From: Rickettsiales bacterium
GTDB lineage: Bacteria > Pseudomonadota > Alphaproteobacteria > Rickettsiales > UBA1997
Reading direction: 5' to 3'
DNA: 9,693 bases
Assembly (NCBI GenBank): GCA_023262945.1
Contig: JALQXY010000011.1
Span: forward strand, 1-9,693
The notes beneath the pieces are model-generated. The model was not told the DNA's origin. It worked only from the letters and a program-made list of their open reading frames with translations, and searched no databases. The position numbers and the translations under genes are program-made. Each line of letters opens with the position of its first letter. Position 1 is the first letter of the stretch. This document shows, piece by piece, positions 1 to 7,215 of this stretch.

Positions 1-81
1 TTATCTTTTTGGCTAAAAATTGCAAAAAGCCTTAAGTCCTATAGGTATAGGACTTGCATTTTTTACAATTTTTATCTCAAA
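1..81. repeat. Left copy of 81-bp hairpin-forming direct repeat, downstream of rlmN
   Basis: The sequence recurs at 9610-9690 in the same orientation with two differences (positions 39 and 46) and stops matching at 82. It folds on itself. An inner stem AAGTCCTATA (34-43) pairs with TATAGGACTT (46-55). An outer stem, 15-28 with 60-73, has one mismatch (C23/A65) that would be a G-U pair in a minus-strand RNA. On the plus strand the inner stem is followed by GCATTTTTT, on the minus strand by AAGGCTTTTT, so it resembles a bidirectional intrinsic terminator. It starts 48 bases beyond the rlmN stop and probably ends the minus-strand operon. Its left edge is unknown because it coincides with the window edge. 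Confidence 0.8.
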
Positions 82-128
82 AAATATTTTGTCATATTGT
101 TTATTTTTAGATGGGAATTGGTATTATT

Positions 129-1205
129 TCAACGATTATGCTGCCAAGTTGCCATTCTTTTTGACAATGATTTTAGTTGACCACAGGCCGCCATTGAATC
201 TTGACCTCTGTTTTTTCGTATCGTTGTGATGATTTTATTATTTTTTAGAATTTGAGAAAATAATTTGATATTATCAATGTTGCTAGAATTATAATCACAA
301 CCTTGCCATTCATTAAAGGGTATTAGATTTACCTTAGCATTGATATTAAATTTATTAATTAAAGCAACTAACTCTAGTGCATTCTCTTTAGCGTCATTAA
401 CACCCTCTAACATAACATATTCAAAAGTGATTTTCTCTCGCAGGTTGAGTTGATTGTAAATCTTGCAAGCTCTAAATAAATCATCAATAGGATATTTTTT
501 ATTAATTGCCATTATTTCGCTGCGTAATTTATTATTTGTAGCGTGAAGAGATATTGCTAAATTTGTTCTAATTTCATTGGCGGATTTTTTAATTTCTGGA
601 ACTAAACCAGAAGTTGAGATTGTTACTTTTTTTCTTGAAAATGCCAACCCTTCTTCGTCACATAGGATATCAACTGCTTTTTTAACATTGTCATAATTAA
701 AAAAAGGTTCTCCCATGCCCATAAAAACTATATTAGTTAGTTCTTTTATTTTTTCTGTTATTGTGTATTTTTTAATTAAAATAACTTGTGCCACTATCTC
801 ATAAAACTCTAAATTGCGTACTAAAGTTTGAGTACCAGTGTGACAAAATTTGCAAGATAAAGTGCAACCAACTTGAGAAGAAATGCATAATGTAGCTCTT
901 GTTTCTTCAGGAATGTAAACAGTTTCGATCTCTCTACAATCATCAAATTTTATAAGAAATTTAATGGTGCCATCGCTAGATTTGATTTCTTTGCTAATTT
1001 GAGGCAATTTAATGAAAAATTTCTGCTTTAATTGCTGCATTGAAGATTTGGAAATATTGCTCATCATATCAAAATCAAAACATCCAGCTTTATAAATCCA
1101 CTGCCATAACTGCCTACTTCGATAAGATTTTTCACCAAGATTTGCAAGGCTTTGTTTTAAATCATCTTTTGTTAAATGTAAAAAATTTAGCACTAATTTA
1201 GGCAA
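129..1205 (-). CDS. rlmN: Dual-specificity 23S rRNA/tRNA adenine C2-methyltransferase RlmN
   Basis: This radical-SAM enzyme methylates C2 of an adenine in the peptidyl-transferase region of 23S rRNA and of adenine 37 in some tRNAs. At 358 aa it is close to the usual length. The radical-SAM cluster motif CxxxCxxC is C114, C118 and C121. The family sequence TLCISSQVGC precedes it and GMGEP lies at 163-167. The methyl-carrying cysteine of the RlmN mechanism is C341 in RGQDSMAACGQL (334-345). SSDGTIK and the VYIPE segment before the cluster are also family hallmarks. The longest reading frame begins with TTG at 1205 and overlaps the end of rph by 8 bases. A GTG at 1193, four bases after the rph stop, would give 354 aa and is equally plausible. 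No Shine-Dalgarno sequence decides between them. It is the last gene of the run. Confidence 0.96.
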   Translation of the reverse strand: MPKLVLNFLHLTKDDLKQSLANLGEKSYRSRQLWQWIYKAGCFDFDMMSNISKSSMQQLKQKFFIKLPQISKEIKSSDGTIKFLIKFDDCREIETVYIPEETRATLCISSQVGCTLSCKFCHTGTQTLVRNLEFYEIVAQVILIKKYTITEKIKELTNIVFMGMGEPFFNYDNVKKAVDILCDEEGLAFSRKKVTISTSGLVPEIKKSANEIRTNLAISLHATNNKLRSEIMAINKKYPIDDLFRACKIYNQLNLREKITFEYVMLEGVNDAKENALELVALINKFNINAKVNLIPFNEWQGCDYNSSNIDNIKLFSQILKNNKIITTIRKNRGQDSMAACGQLKSLSKRMATWQHNR

Positions 1206-1920
1206 TTATTTTATTTTCAATTATCTGATCCTGTTTAACAAAAATTTCATTAGCTGCTTTTTTGGCTAATTCATACATGGTTGTCAATTTATCAAAACTC
1301 ATCTCACCAATTTCTGATGTTCCTTGAACCTCAATTAAGTTATAATTTTTACTTAAAACAAAATTATAATCAGAATGACATTTACTGTCTTCTTTATAGT
1401 CTAGATCTAGTAATATTTTATCACCAACTAATCCACAAGAAATGGCGCATATTTGATTTATTAAAGGATTTTGGTTAATTACACGGTCCCTCATGAGTTT
1501 TTTAATTGCTAATGTCAAAGCTATATAACCTCCATTGATCGCAGCGCATCTTGTGCCGCCATCAGCCTGAAGAACGTCGCAATCAATTATAATTTGCCTC
1601 TCACCCAAAAGATTTGTATCAATTGCTGAACGCAAAGAACGCCCTATAAGCCTTTTAATTTCAATATTGCGACCATTAGGTTTAGATGAATCTTGATTAA
1701 TGCGACTATGAGTAGAGCGCGCTAACATATTATATTCTGCAGTAATCCAGCCAGAATTTGTGCCTCGCAAAAATGATGGCACTTTATTATCAACAGATGC
1801 CGTACATAAAACATGAGTATCGCCAAATTTTACCAAAGCAGAGCCTTCTGCATAAGCATTAACATTGGCTTGAACGGAGAATGGACGAATTTCGTTGAAT
1901 TTTCTTTGCAAGTGACGCAT
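1198..1920 (-). CDS. rph: Ribonuclease PH
   Basis: This phosphate-dependent 3'-to-5' exoribonuclease trims extra nucleotides from tRNA precursors and normally works as a hexamer. At 240 aa it matches the usual 238-240. Family landmarks in order are: RKFNEIRP near the N-terminus; LRGTNSGWITAEY (51-63) with a following arginine-rich loop; EIKRLIGRSLR (87-97); the GERQIIIDCDVLQADGGTR stretch (106-124), where R124 is the expected phosphate-binding arginine; and LDLDYKEDS (171-179), which carries the expected acidic catalytic residues. ATG at 1920 gives the standard N-terminus MRHLQRKFNE. It lies 43 bases after the 3' end of a tRNA-Gly gene on the same strand and overlaps rlmN, so it sits in an RNA-processing unit. 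Nothing essential looks missing. Confidence 0.97.
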   Translation of the reverse strand: MRHLQRKFNEIRPFSVQANVNAYAEGSALVKFGDTHVLCTASVDNKVPSFLRGTNSGWITAEYNMLARSTHSRINQDSSKPNGRNIEIKRLIGRSLRSAIDTNLLGERQIIIDCDVLQADGGTRCAAINGGYIALTLAIKKLMRDRVINQNPLINQICAISCGLVGDKILLDLDYKEDSKCHSDYNFVLSKNYNLIEVQGTSEIGEMSFDKLTTMYELAKKAANEIFVKQDQIIENKIIA

Positions 1921-1963
1921 ATTGATTAATTTTTAAAGTTTTTAATTGCAAAGAAGAGAGAGA

Positions 1964-2037
1964 TGGAGCGGGTGAAGGGAATCGAACCCTCACAACCAGC
2001 TTGGAAGGCTGGGGCTCTACCATTGAGCTACACCCGC
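1964..2037 (-). tRNA. tRNA-Gly (anticodon TCC), CCA encoded
   Basis: Read on the minus strand it folds as a complete cloverleaf. Acceptor stem GCGGGTG pairs with CACCCGC. The D stem is GCTC/GAGC. Anticodon stem CCAGC/GCTGG encloses loop CTTCCAA, giving anticodon TCC, which reads glycine GGA codons. The variable loop is four bases (TTGT). The T stem GAGGG/CCCTT closes loop TTCGATT. The discriminator is T, usual for bacterial glycine tRNAs, and CCA is encoded at 1966-1964. The total is 74 nt. It lies 30 bases after the ThiF-family gene and 43 before rph, so it is probably cut from a longer transcript or driven by its own weak promoter. Confidence 0.98.
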
Positions 2038-2067
2038 AAAAAAACAAAACAAGATCAAAAATCTTAT
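2038..2067 (-). terminator. Candidate short intrinsic terminator between thiF-family gene and tRNA-Gly
   Basis: Directly after the stop codon at 2068 the minus strand reads ATAAGAT, a five-base loop, then ATCTTGT. This is a 7-bp stem with one T-G pair. It is followed by TTTGTTTTTTT running up to the first base of the tRNA. The stem is short and AT-rich, so termination may be only partial. It could equally be a processing signal for the tRNA 5' leader. Confidence 0.4.
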
Positions 2068-2089
2068 TTACCTTGAACAAATTTTGCAA
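2061..2089 (-). promoter_or_regulatory. Candidate weak sigma-70 promoter for tRNA-Gly-rph-rlmN
   Basis: On the minus strand TTGCAA (2089-2084) and TAAGAT (2066-2061) are separated by exactly 17 bases. Each matches the bacterial consensus at four of six positions. Transcription would begin about 20 bases before the tRNA 5' end. In AT-rich DNA such pairs arise by chance, and this one overlaps the hairpin at 2038-2067, so the call is tentative. Confidence 0.25.
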
Positions 2090-2820
2090 GACCGATTTTT
2101 ATTAAGTTTGACTTGACGAAAATTAAAATTCAATAGATCACATATCATCATTTTGGCCGACATGTCTTGACCGATATTTAGAATTTGATTAATGGTAAGC
2201 GTTGCCTGCATTGATCCTAAAATGCCAGGAATAGATCCTAATATACCTTTCTCACTTATAGGTAAATCAAAATCTTTCTTTATGTCATTATGGTTAAAAC
2301 AAGAATAACATGGTTGTGATTTTTTACTAAAATTAAAAAATGCCAATTGTCCGTAAAACTCTTTAACAGCCGCTGAAATTAGATTCATCGAATTTTCATA
2401 GCAAGCCTTATTTATAGCAAATCGAGTGTTAAAATTATCACTGCAATCTAAAATATAATCAAAGTTATTAACAATTTTTTTAAGATATTCATAATCTATT
2501 CTCATTTTAATTGGAGAAATTATTACATCATCATTTAATAAATTGATTTTCTTTTTAGCGCTATAAACTTTAGCTTCTCCAATATCAGAATTATTATGAA
2601 TAATCTGTCTTTGTAAATTAGAAAGCTCAACTTCATCATTATCAATAACGGTTATATTGCCCACTCCATTGGCAGCTAAATAATATATCGCCGAAGATCC
2701 AAGACCTCCAGCACCAATTACCAATATATTGCTAGCCAATAGTTTTTTTTGACCATCTTGATTAATTTGCGGGATAATTATATTACGTAAATATCTTTGC
2801 TTTTGCTTTGCGCTTAACAT
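2068..2820 (-). CDS. ThiF/MoeB/HesA-family ubiquitin-like-protein adenylyltransferase
   Basis: E1-like enzymes of this family adenylate the C-terminal glycine of a small sulfur carrier (MoaD or ThiS) for molybdopterin or thiamine synthesis. Visible features are the nucleotide-binding GAGGLGS (36-42), acidic D60, NLQRQ with the conserved arginine R71, DCSDNFNTR (125-133) with the likely catalytic D128, and two zinc-binding CxxC pairs (C171/C174 and C245/C248). The length of 250 aa is that of E. coli MoeB or ThiF, with no C-terminal rhodanese domain. The family's usual C(A/V)EAG segment reads ISEKG here (188-192), so the conserved cysteine is isoleucine (I188). That argues against a ThiF mechanism using that cysteine and leaves MoeB-like chemistry possible. 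ATG at 2820 overlaps the end of nadC by 7 bases. The carrier partner is not in the window, so I leave the symbol blank. Confidence 0.9.
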   Translation of the reverse strand: MLSAKQKQRYLRNIIIPQINQDGQKKLLASNILVIGAGGLGSSAIYYLAANGVGNITVIDNDEVELSNLQRQIIHNNSDIGEAKVYSAKKKINLLNDDVIISPIKMRIDYEYLKKIVNNFDYILDCSDNFNTRFAINKACYENSMNLISAAVKEFYGQLAFFNFSKKSQPCYSCFNHNDIKKDFDLPISEKGILGSIPGILGSMQATLTINQILNIGQDMSAKMMICDLLNFNFRQVKLNKNRSCKICSR

Positions 2821-3671
2821 TCTAACGAAATATTACTAGCTCTAACCGAGTGCGTTAAATAGCCTATGGAAATAAAATCTATATCAAGATTTTTATAATT
2901 ATTTATATTGTCTAAATTTATATCGCCAGAAACTTCGATTTTAATATTTTTATCATAAGAGTGAATTGTTTTAATGCATTTTTTGATATTATCTATACTC
3001 ATATTATCAAGCATTATGACATCTGGTTTATTATTAATGGCTATATTCACTTGATCATAATTATCGCATTCAACTTCTATTTTTAGCTTCTTATTTTTTT
3101 GACAAGATCTAATGGCGCTTTCAATATTGCCTGATAAAGCAATATGGTTATCTTTTATCATAATCATATCTTTTAAATTAAATCTATGATTAAAACCTCC
3201 GCCTTTAGTAACGGCATATTTTTGTAAATAGCGTAAATTTAGCATGGTTTTTCTAGTATCGAGGATTTTGATATTATTATTATCTAATCTTCTAACAAAT
3301 TTATCGGTTATTGTTGCGATTCCGCTTAAATGTTGCATCAAATTCAGCAAAACTCTTTCTCCGGCTAAAATCAATTTAGCATCGCATTTACCATTTGCAA
3401 TTATGTCACCTGAGCGCAATTTATCACCATCTTTGATTTTTAAGATTATATCTAAAAAAGAATTTTTAAATTTATTATATTTGCGCAAGTTATTAAAAAC
3501 TATCAAGGGAATATCTTGACCACAAAATACCATGTCTTCTTTGGCTTTTATTGCAAAATCAATAATATAATTGTCTTTTATAACAAGATCAGAAGTTTTA
3601 TCACTTAGTGCGCCATCTTCAATCAATGCCGATGCCGTTATTTTTGCTATTTCTTTTTGTAGTTGGGACAT
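2814..3671 (-). CDS. nadC: Nicotinate-nucleotide pyrophosphorylase (quinolinate phosphoribosyltransferase)
   Basis: The enzyme converts quinolinate and PRPP to nicotinate mononucleotide with CO2 release, the step that feeds quinolinate into NAD synthesis. At 285 aa the length is normal. Conserved active-site segments are all present: GERVLLNLMQHLSGIAT (104-120, R106), ILDTRKT (136-142, R140 and K141), KGGGFNHR (156-163, H162 and R163), MIKDNHI (171-177, K173), IEVECDN (198-204) and VIMLDNM (218-224, D222), plus the C-terminal SIGYLTHS (268-275). The N-terminal EDGALSDKTS is a degenerate form of the usual EDxxxGDxTS. ATG at 3671 overlaps the preceding gene by 25 bases and nadC overlaps the following gene by 7, so the three are likely translationally coupled. 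NadA and NadB are not in this window. Confidence 0.96.
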   Translation of the reverse strand: MSQLQKEIAKITASALIEDGALSDKTSDLVIKDNYIIDFAIKAKEDMVFCGQDIPLIVFNNLRKYNKFKNSFLDIILKIKDGDKLRSGDIIANGKCDAKLILAGERVLLNLMQHLSGIATITDKFVRRLDNNNIKILDTRKTMLNLRYLQKYAVTKGGGFNHRFNLKDMIMIKDNHIALSGNIESAIRSCQKNKKLKIEVECDNYDQVNIAINNKPDVIMLDNMSIDNIKKCIKTIHSYDKNIKIEVSGDINLDNINNYKNLDIDFISIGYLTHSVRASNISLEC

Positions 3672-4411
3672 TTTGTTGGATTAAATTTTGTAGATTTGAG
3701 TTTATTAAGACGAATTCTTATAAAGTTACGCATAAATTCCATTTCTTCTTTAGATATTTTTCTAACATTATTATCATGATCATCCATTAAGTTTTTAATT
3801 ATTGTAAAAGCCATGCAACTTTCACCTATATTAGCATAAATAAAAGCTGGCAGTTGTTTTGTCCATATCGGCATTTTATCGGAAGATTTGTTAGCTAATT
3901 TTTCAGCTAAAAATAAAGCTTTTTTACTATCTTTATAATCATCATTAGCCAGAAGAGCCGCTTGAGTTAACCATAGCCATTTATTGTCAAAATCAAGATC
4001 TGAATGCATTTCAAGATAGTCTATTATGTAAATCAAATCTTTTTTGTTTTGCGTATTGCTATAATAGTAAGTTGCCAAATGGGGAGTAACGTTTGACTTA
4101 TGATTAAGGCTATCTAGCATATTCATCCATTGATGCATGTTATGATAATTATAATTCTTTAAAGGGGCAAAGCCCGCAAAAACATCACCAGAATTTTGCA
4201 AACGAAGCGCAAGAATACGAAACAAAAATTCATCATCGCCCAAAGAAATAGCTTTAATAAAATTTTTATCAGGGGGCTTGTCAATAAGATTGAATTTTGG
4301 CTTTACATCTTCATATCGTTGCCAAAACAATATTTGCGCCACAAAAAGCAGCAAAAAAATGCTGAAAAAAAAACGATCCAGTGCTATCTTAGATATATTT
4401 TTTAAAATCAT
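3647..4411 (-). CDS. Membrane-anchored helical protein of unknown function
   Basis: I cannot assign a function. The 254-aa protein has one N-terminal membrane segment (about residues 12-29) after a short basic stretch, so most of it is probably periplasmic, attached to the inner membrane. The rest looks largely helical, with alternating aromatic and leucine positions reminiscent of TPR-like repeats. A likely conserved core runs from SLGDDEFLFRILALRLQNSGD (56-76) through the tyrosine/tryptophan-rich 84-101 and TPHLATYYYSNTQ (109-121). A second, WLWLTQAALLAN (145-156) and MPIWTKQLPAF (180-190), is rich in Trp and Pro. I have an impression of similar proteins in other alphaproteobacteria but cannot verify it. 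It lies 19 bases after an ABC-2 permease gene and overlaps nadC by 25 bases. The position suggests it works with the permease or the secretin. Confidence 0.85.
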   Translation of the reverse strand: MILKNISKIALDRFFFSIFLLLFVAQILFWQRYEDVKPKFNLIDKPPDKNFIKAISLGDDEFLFRILALRLQNSGDVFAGFAPLKNYNYHNMHQWMNMLDSLNHKSNVTPHLATYYYSNTQNKKDLIYIIDYLEMHSDLDFDNKWLWLTQAALLANDDYKDSKKALFLAEKLANKSSDKMPIWTKQLPAFIYANIGESCMAFTIIKNLMDDHDNNVRKISKEEMEFMRNFIRIRLNKLKSTKFNPTKCPNYKKK

Positions 4412-4430
4412 TGATCAAAATCTAGAAATG

Positions 4431-5192
4431 CTAAAATTGCTTTTTACCAAAATCATAAAATGACATAAAAATAAGCAACGGGATATATATTAAAGATTGA
4501 ATAATAATTATTTTGATATCAAGCAGTTCATTCACACCATATATTAACCATTCACTTTTGCTATACAAATCAAGCCTTGGAAAAGCTATCGATAGAATTT
4601 TTAATATTGACTGCATAATATTATTAGAAAATTCAGTGTAATTTTTAGGCAGATTAATTGTTAAAACAAAAATACCCATCATTCTTGATAAAATATAAAA
4701 TCCCATAGTTGCTAAAATAGCAGAAAAAGCGCTATTAAGAATTAAAGTCGCCAAAATGGCAAAAGTGGCTATCAAGAGGGTTTCCATTATTATACTAGAA
4801 GACCAAAAAATAAGACCTAAGGGATTAGAATTGGTTAAGATAAATAACGCTATAATTAATGGTATCAATATTATAATAGACGATATTATATAGCCCGCAA
4901 TGTAACTGATTATGATTTTTTGCCGAGATATTGATTTACTGATAATAAACTCTATTTCTTTACTTTCAAAACTCTTGCGAAGATTGAGGCAAACGAACAA
5001 TATTATACCAAATATAAAAATAATTCTTGAAGATCCAGAACTAAAAGCGGAAACAGTTGCTTGCTTCTCAATAAGGAATGTCGAGCCAAATATTATTGAT
5101 ATGATGAAAGATGTAATTAATGTTAATAATACACCTAAATAAAGACGATCCCTAACTCCATTGAGAAGAATATATTTTATTATAGCATTCAT
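4431..5192 (-). CDS. ABC-2-type transporter permease subunit
   Basis: The 253-aa protein is strongly hydrophobic with about six membrane segments (roughly 18-40, 56-72, 95-119, 129-151, 153-179 and 226-247). This matches the single-domain permeases of ABC-2-type exporters. After the second segment it has a cytoplasmic loop of the form S-K-E-I-E-F-I-I-S-K-S-I-S-R-Q (77-91). This recurs in that family before the third segment and is thought to contact the ATPase. The substrate cannot be read from the sequence. No ATP-binding subunit is encoded in the window, so the partner must lie elsewhere. ATG at 5192 is 11 bases after the secretin stop with no Shine-Dalgarno sequence, and the next gene follows after 19 bases, so co-transcription is very likely. 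Confidence 0.85.
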   Translation of the reverse strand: MNAIIKYILLNGVRDRLYLGVLLTLITSFIISIIFGSTFLIEKQATVSAFSSGSSRIIFIFGIILFVCLNLRKSFESKEIEFIISKSISRQKIIISYIAGYIISSIIILIPLIIALFILTNSNPLGLIFWSSSIIMETLLIATFAILATLILNSAFSAILATMGFYILSRMMGIFVLTINLPKNYTEFSNNIMQSILKILSIAFPRLDLYSKSEWLIYGVNELLDIKIIIIQSLIYIPLLIFMSFYDFGKKQF

Positions 5193-5203
5193 GATAAGGT
5201 GAA

Positions 5204-6805
5204 TTATTCAACAAATTTTCTTTTATTGCTGTCATACATATCTTGAAAGCTTTTATCAACATCTGATAGCGAATCTGAGCTTTCAACAATTGTTGCTTTA
5301 ATAAAAATAACAGTTTCGGTAACTGATTTTTCTTTTGATGTAGATTTAAAAAGCCAACCCAAAAGAGGGATATTTTGTAAATAAGGTATACCAGAATCAA
5401 CATTAGTCTCTTCTTCTTTCATAAGGCCTCCTATTACAATTACATTACCACTTTCTATCTTGGCTACTGTTTCTAATTCTCGAGATTGGATAACTGGTAC
5501 TTTATTTTCAAAAATAGCTACCCCATCACTATTTGTTGGACTTGCTGGATCGACAACTTCGCCACTTTTTATTGAAAGAGTTGGCTTTATCTTCATTACT
5601 ATTTCACGATTTTTTAAGTTAATTGAAGGAGTTATTTCTAGCTGAACACCAACATCTTCTTCTTTTACTTCCGAAGAAAATGTTTCAATGATATTGGTAT
5701 TATTATTGGCAGTAGAAGAAGTTTGCGACGAATCAATTTCAAAATAAATAAGCTTATCAGCAAAATTTAAAGATGCTAAGTGATTATTCATAGCGTGAAT
5801 TCTTGGACTTGATAATGTTTTAGTGGTACCAAATTTTTCTAGAGCACTAACTGATAAATCAAGATTACCACCCAATAATCCAGTAAACACAGAAGTAGCA
5901 GCTGACGATACAGAGTCAAAACCACCATTTAATTTAAAGTTACGCCTATTAACGATTGTAGTTGTCGTCGTATTATCGCCACCCTCGGTAGTTTGCTCAA
6001 ATTGACGACCTCCAACCCAAGCCCAGTTAATACCAGTTTTATATTGATCATTTAGAGTAACTTCTACCACTTTTGCCTCAATTAAAACTTGCGCTGAGGC
6101 AGTTTTCTCAACAGCTGCAAGATATTTTTCTAGAAGCTCATGTTGTTTCAAAGTAGCAAATACCGATATAATTCCAGCAGATTTATTTGAAGTAAAGCTG
6201 CTTGCAAAGTTAGCTTGATTTTTCTCGTTATCTTCATTTTTAGCTCTTTTTGCTAACAATATGGCCCCTATATTACTTTCGACATCACTCCACAAAGAGC
6301 CATCAACTAAGTAATCAACAAAGTAGTTTTTTAGATATGGAACATCTCTTTCAAAATACAGTACACCCTTATTGTAACTATAACGCAAATCACCCAAAAA
6401 AGCTATTCTATCTATCACTTCTTTTAAAGGACGATCAATGGCATTTATGATAATACCACCACCAATAGTGGGATCAATGTCGATGTCAATAGAAGCAACT
6501 CTACCAATCTCAATTAAAACATCTTTTAAGGGAACAGAATCAGTAACAGAAAAAGATATTAATTTATCGCTACCAATTTTAGGTGGTGGTGGACTAGATA
6601 TCATCTTTGACAATCTTGGTATATCAGCCTGAAAATCTTCTTTTTGCAAAGCAACGTCTTTTTTCTCTTGCTTACGATCACGAACTAAGCTATATTTAAT
6701 GTCTTTTTTTGTGGTACCATTATACCTATCAAAAGTTGTCATATCATCCCATCTACAAGAGGATAGGATAAAAAAGATAGCGATTGTAGCAAATAACCTA
6801 CTCAT
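5204..6805 (-). CDS. Outer-membrane lipoprotein secretin, MshL/PilN type (type IV pilus or type II secretion)
   Basis: Secretins form the ring-shaped outer-membrane channel for type IV pili and type II secretion. The 533-aa product begins with a lipoprotein signal peptide (hydrophobic 4-16, lipobox LSSC, lipidated C17), which supports the ATG at 6805. A proline-rich linker (71-75) precedes an STN/N0-like domain (about 83-153), then an N-domain with AGIISVFATLKQHELLEKYL (210-229). The secretin barrel domain starts near VLIEAKVVEVTLNDQYKTGINW (240-261) and ends with the signature ESGNVIVIGGLM (451-462) and GIPYLQNIPLLGWLFK (472-487). This arrangement resembles MshL/PilN-type secretins more than GspD, which has more N-domains. 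A Thr/Asn-rich stretch (271-288) and a Ser/Asn-rich one (359-371) look like variable loops. No other pilus or secretion gene is in the window. It is the first gene of the minus-strand run. Confidence 0.92.
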   Translation of the reverse strand: MSRLFATIAIFFILSSCRWDDMTTFDRYNGTTKKDIKYSLVRDRKQEKKDVALQKEDFQADIPRLSKMISSPPPPKIGSDKLISFSVTDSVPLKDVLIEIGRVASIDIDIDPTIGGGIIINAIDRPLKEVIDRIAFLGDLRYSYNKGVLYFERDVPYLKNYFVDYLVDGSLWSDVESNIGAILLAKRAKNEDNEKNQANFASSFTSNKSAGIISVFATLKQHELLEKYLAAVEKTASAQVLIEAKVVEVTLNDQYKTGINWAWVGGRQFEQTTEGGDNTTTTTIVNRRNFKLNGGFDSVSSAATSVFTGLLGGNLDLSVSALEKFGTTKTLSSPRIHAMNNHLASLNFADKLIYFEIDSSQTSSTANNNTNIIETFSSEVKEEDVGVQLEITPSINLKNREIVMKIKPTLSIKSGEVVDPASPTNSDGVAIFENKVPVIQSRELETVAKIESGNVIVIGGLMKEEETNVDSGIPYLQNIPLLGWLFKSTSKEKSVTETVIFIKATIVESSDSLSDVDKSFQDMYDSNKRKFVE

Positions 6806-6869
6806 TAAAAAAATTCTTGTTTCAAGTTTAATTGCAAATCAAAGCAAGCCGCAACCGCTTAAATGGAAA

Positions 6870-6897
6870 AAAATACTTTAGAGCATTACTTTGCCAA
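6870..6897 (-). promoter_or_regulatory. Candidate sigma-70 promoter for the secretin operon
   Basis: On the minus strand TTGGCA (6897-6892, five of six to TTGACA) is followed after 16 bases by TATTTT (6875-6870, four of six to TATAAT). Predicted transcription would start near 6862-6863 and leave a leader of roughly 57 bases. It is the best-matching pair I found upstream of the operon, but base composition makes chance matches common. Confidence 0.35.
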
Positions 6898-7188
6898 TTC
6901 AGCACGCTAATTAAAATTTCTTTTTTAATCAAAAAGCAGCTTTGATATATATAAATTCAAGATTTAAAAAGCATTAATTACAGCAAAATTAACGATCTTG
7001 ATTTTCATTTTTTCTAATTTGTTAAAGATGATATTTTTAAAGACGAATTATAATTAGTAAACTATTTATCATTTTTTTTTTATCAATTGCATTTTTATAA
7101 TAAAAGAATTTAATTTTTTCTTTGAAAACCTTTCATAACCAAAATCATTAAATATTTTAGTTGTGTAAAAGTCTTCTTTGTTTATTTT

Positions 7189-7215
7189 ATTTGATATATT
7201 TGATTTATATCAAAT
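7189..7215. promoter_or_regulatory. Palindromic operator with a perfect FNR/FixK-type box
   Basis: TTGAT-TTAT-ATCAA at 7200-7213 matches the TTGAT-N4-ATCAA consensus of FNR, Anr and FixK regulators at all ten fixed positions, and extends to TTTGAT/ATCAAA (7199-7214). A wider inverted repeat uses the same right arm: ATTTGATATA (7189-7198) with TATATCAAAT (7206-7215). The box lies 127 bases upstream of the nuoF ATG. A TTTAAT hexamer (7233-7238) follows its right edge after 19 bases. That is close to the 22 expected when an FNR-type activator sits at -41.5. The regulator itself is not in the window. Confidence 0.45.

Noticed and set aside
20..229. Open frame of 69 codons on the plus strand
   Set aside because: It runs through the hairpin repeat and the antisense of the rlmN 3' end, and has no recognisable motif.
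1859..2089. Open frame of 76 codons covering the tRNA
   Set aside because: It is a chance reading through the tRNA-Gly gene and its flanks, which are clearly an RNA gene.
5152..5403. Minus-strand frame of 83 codons at the secretin/permease junction
   Set aside because: It is out of frame with the secretin, whose C-terminal signature is intact across the same bases.
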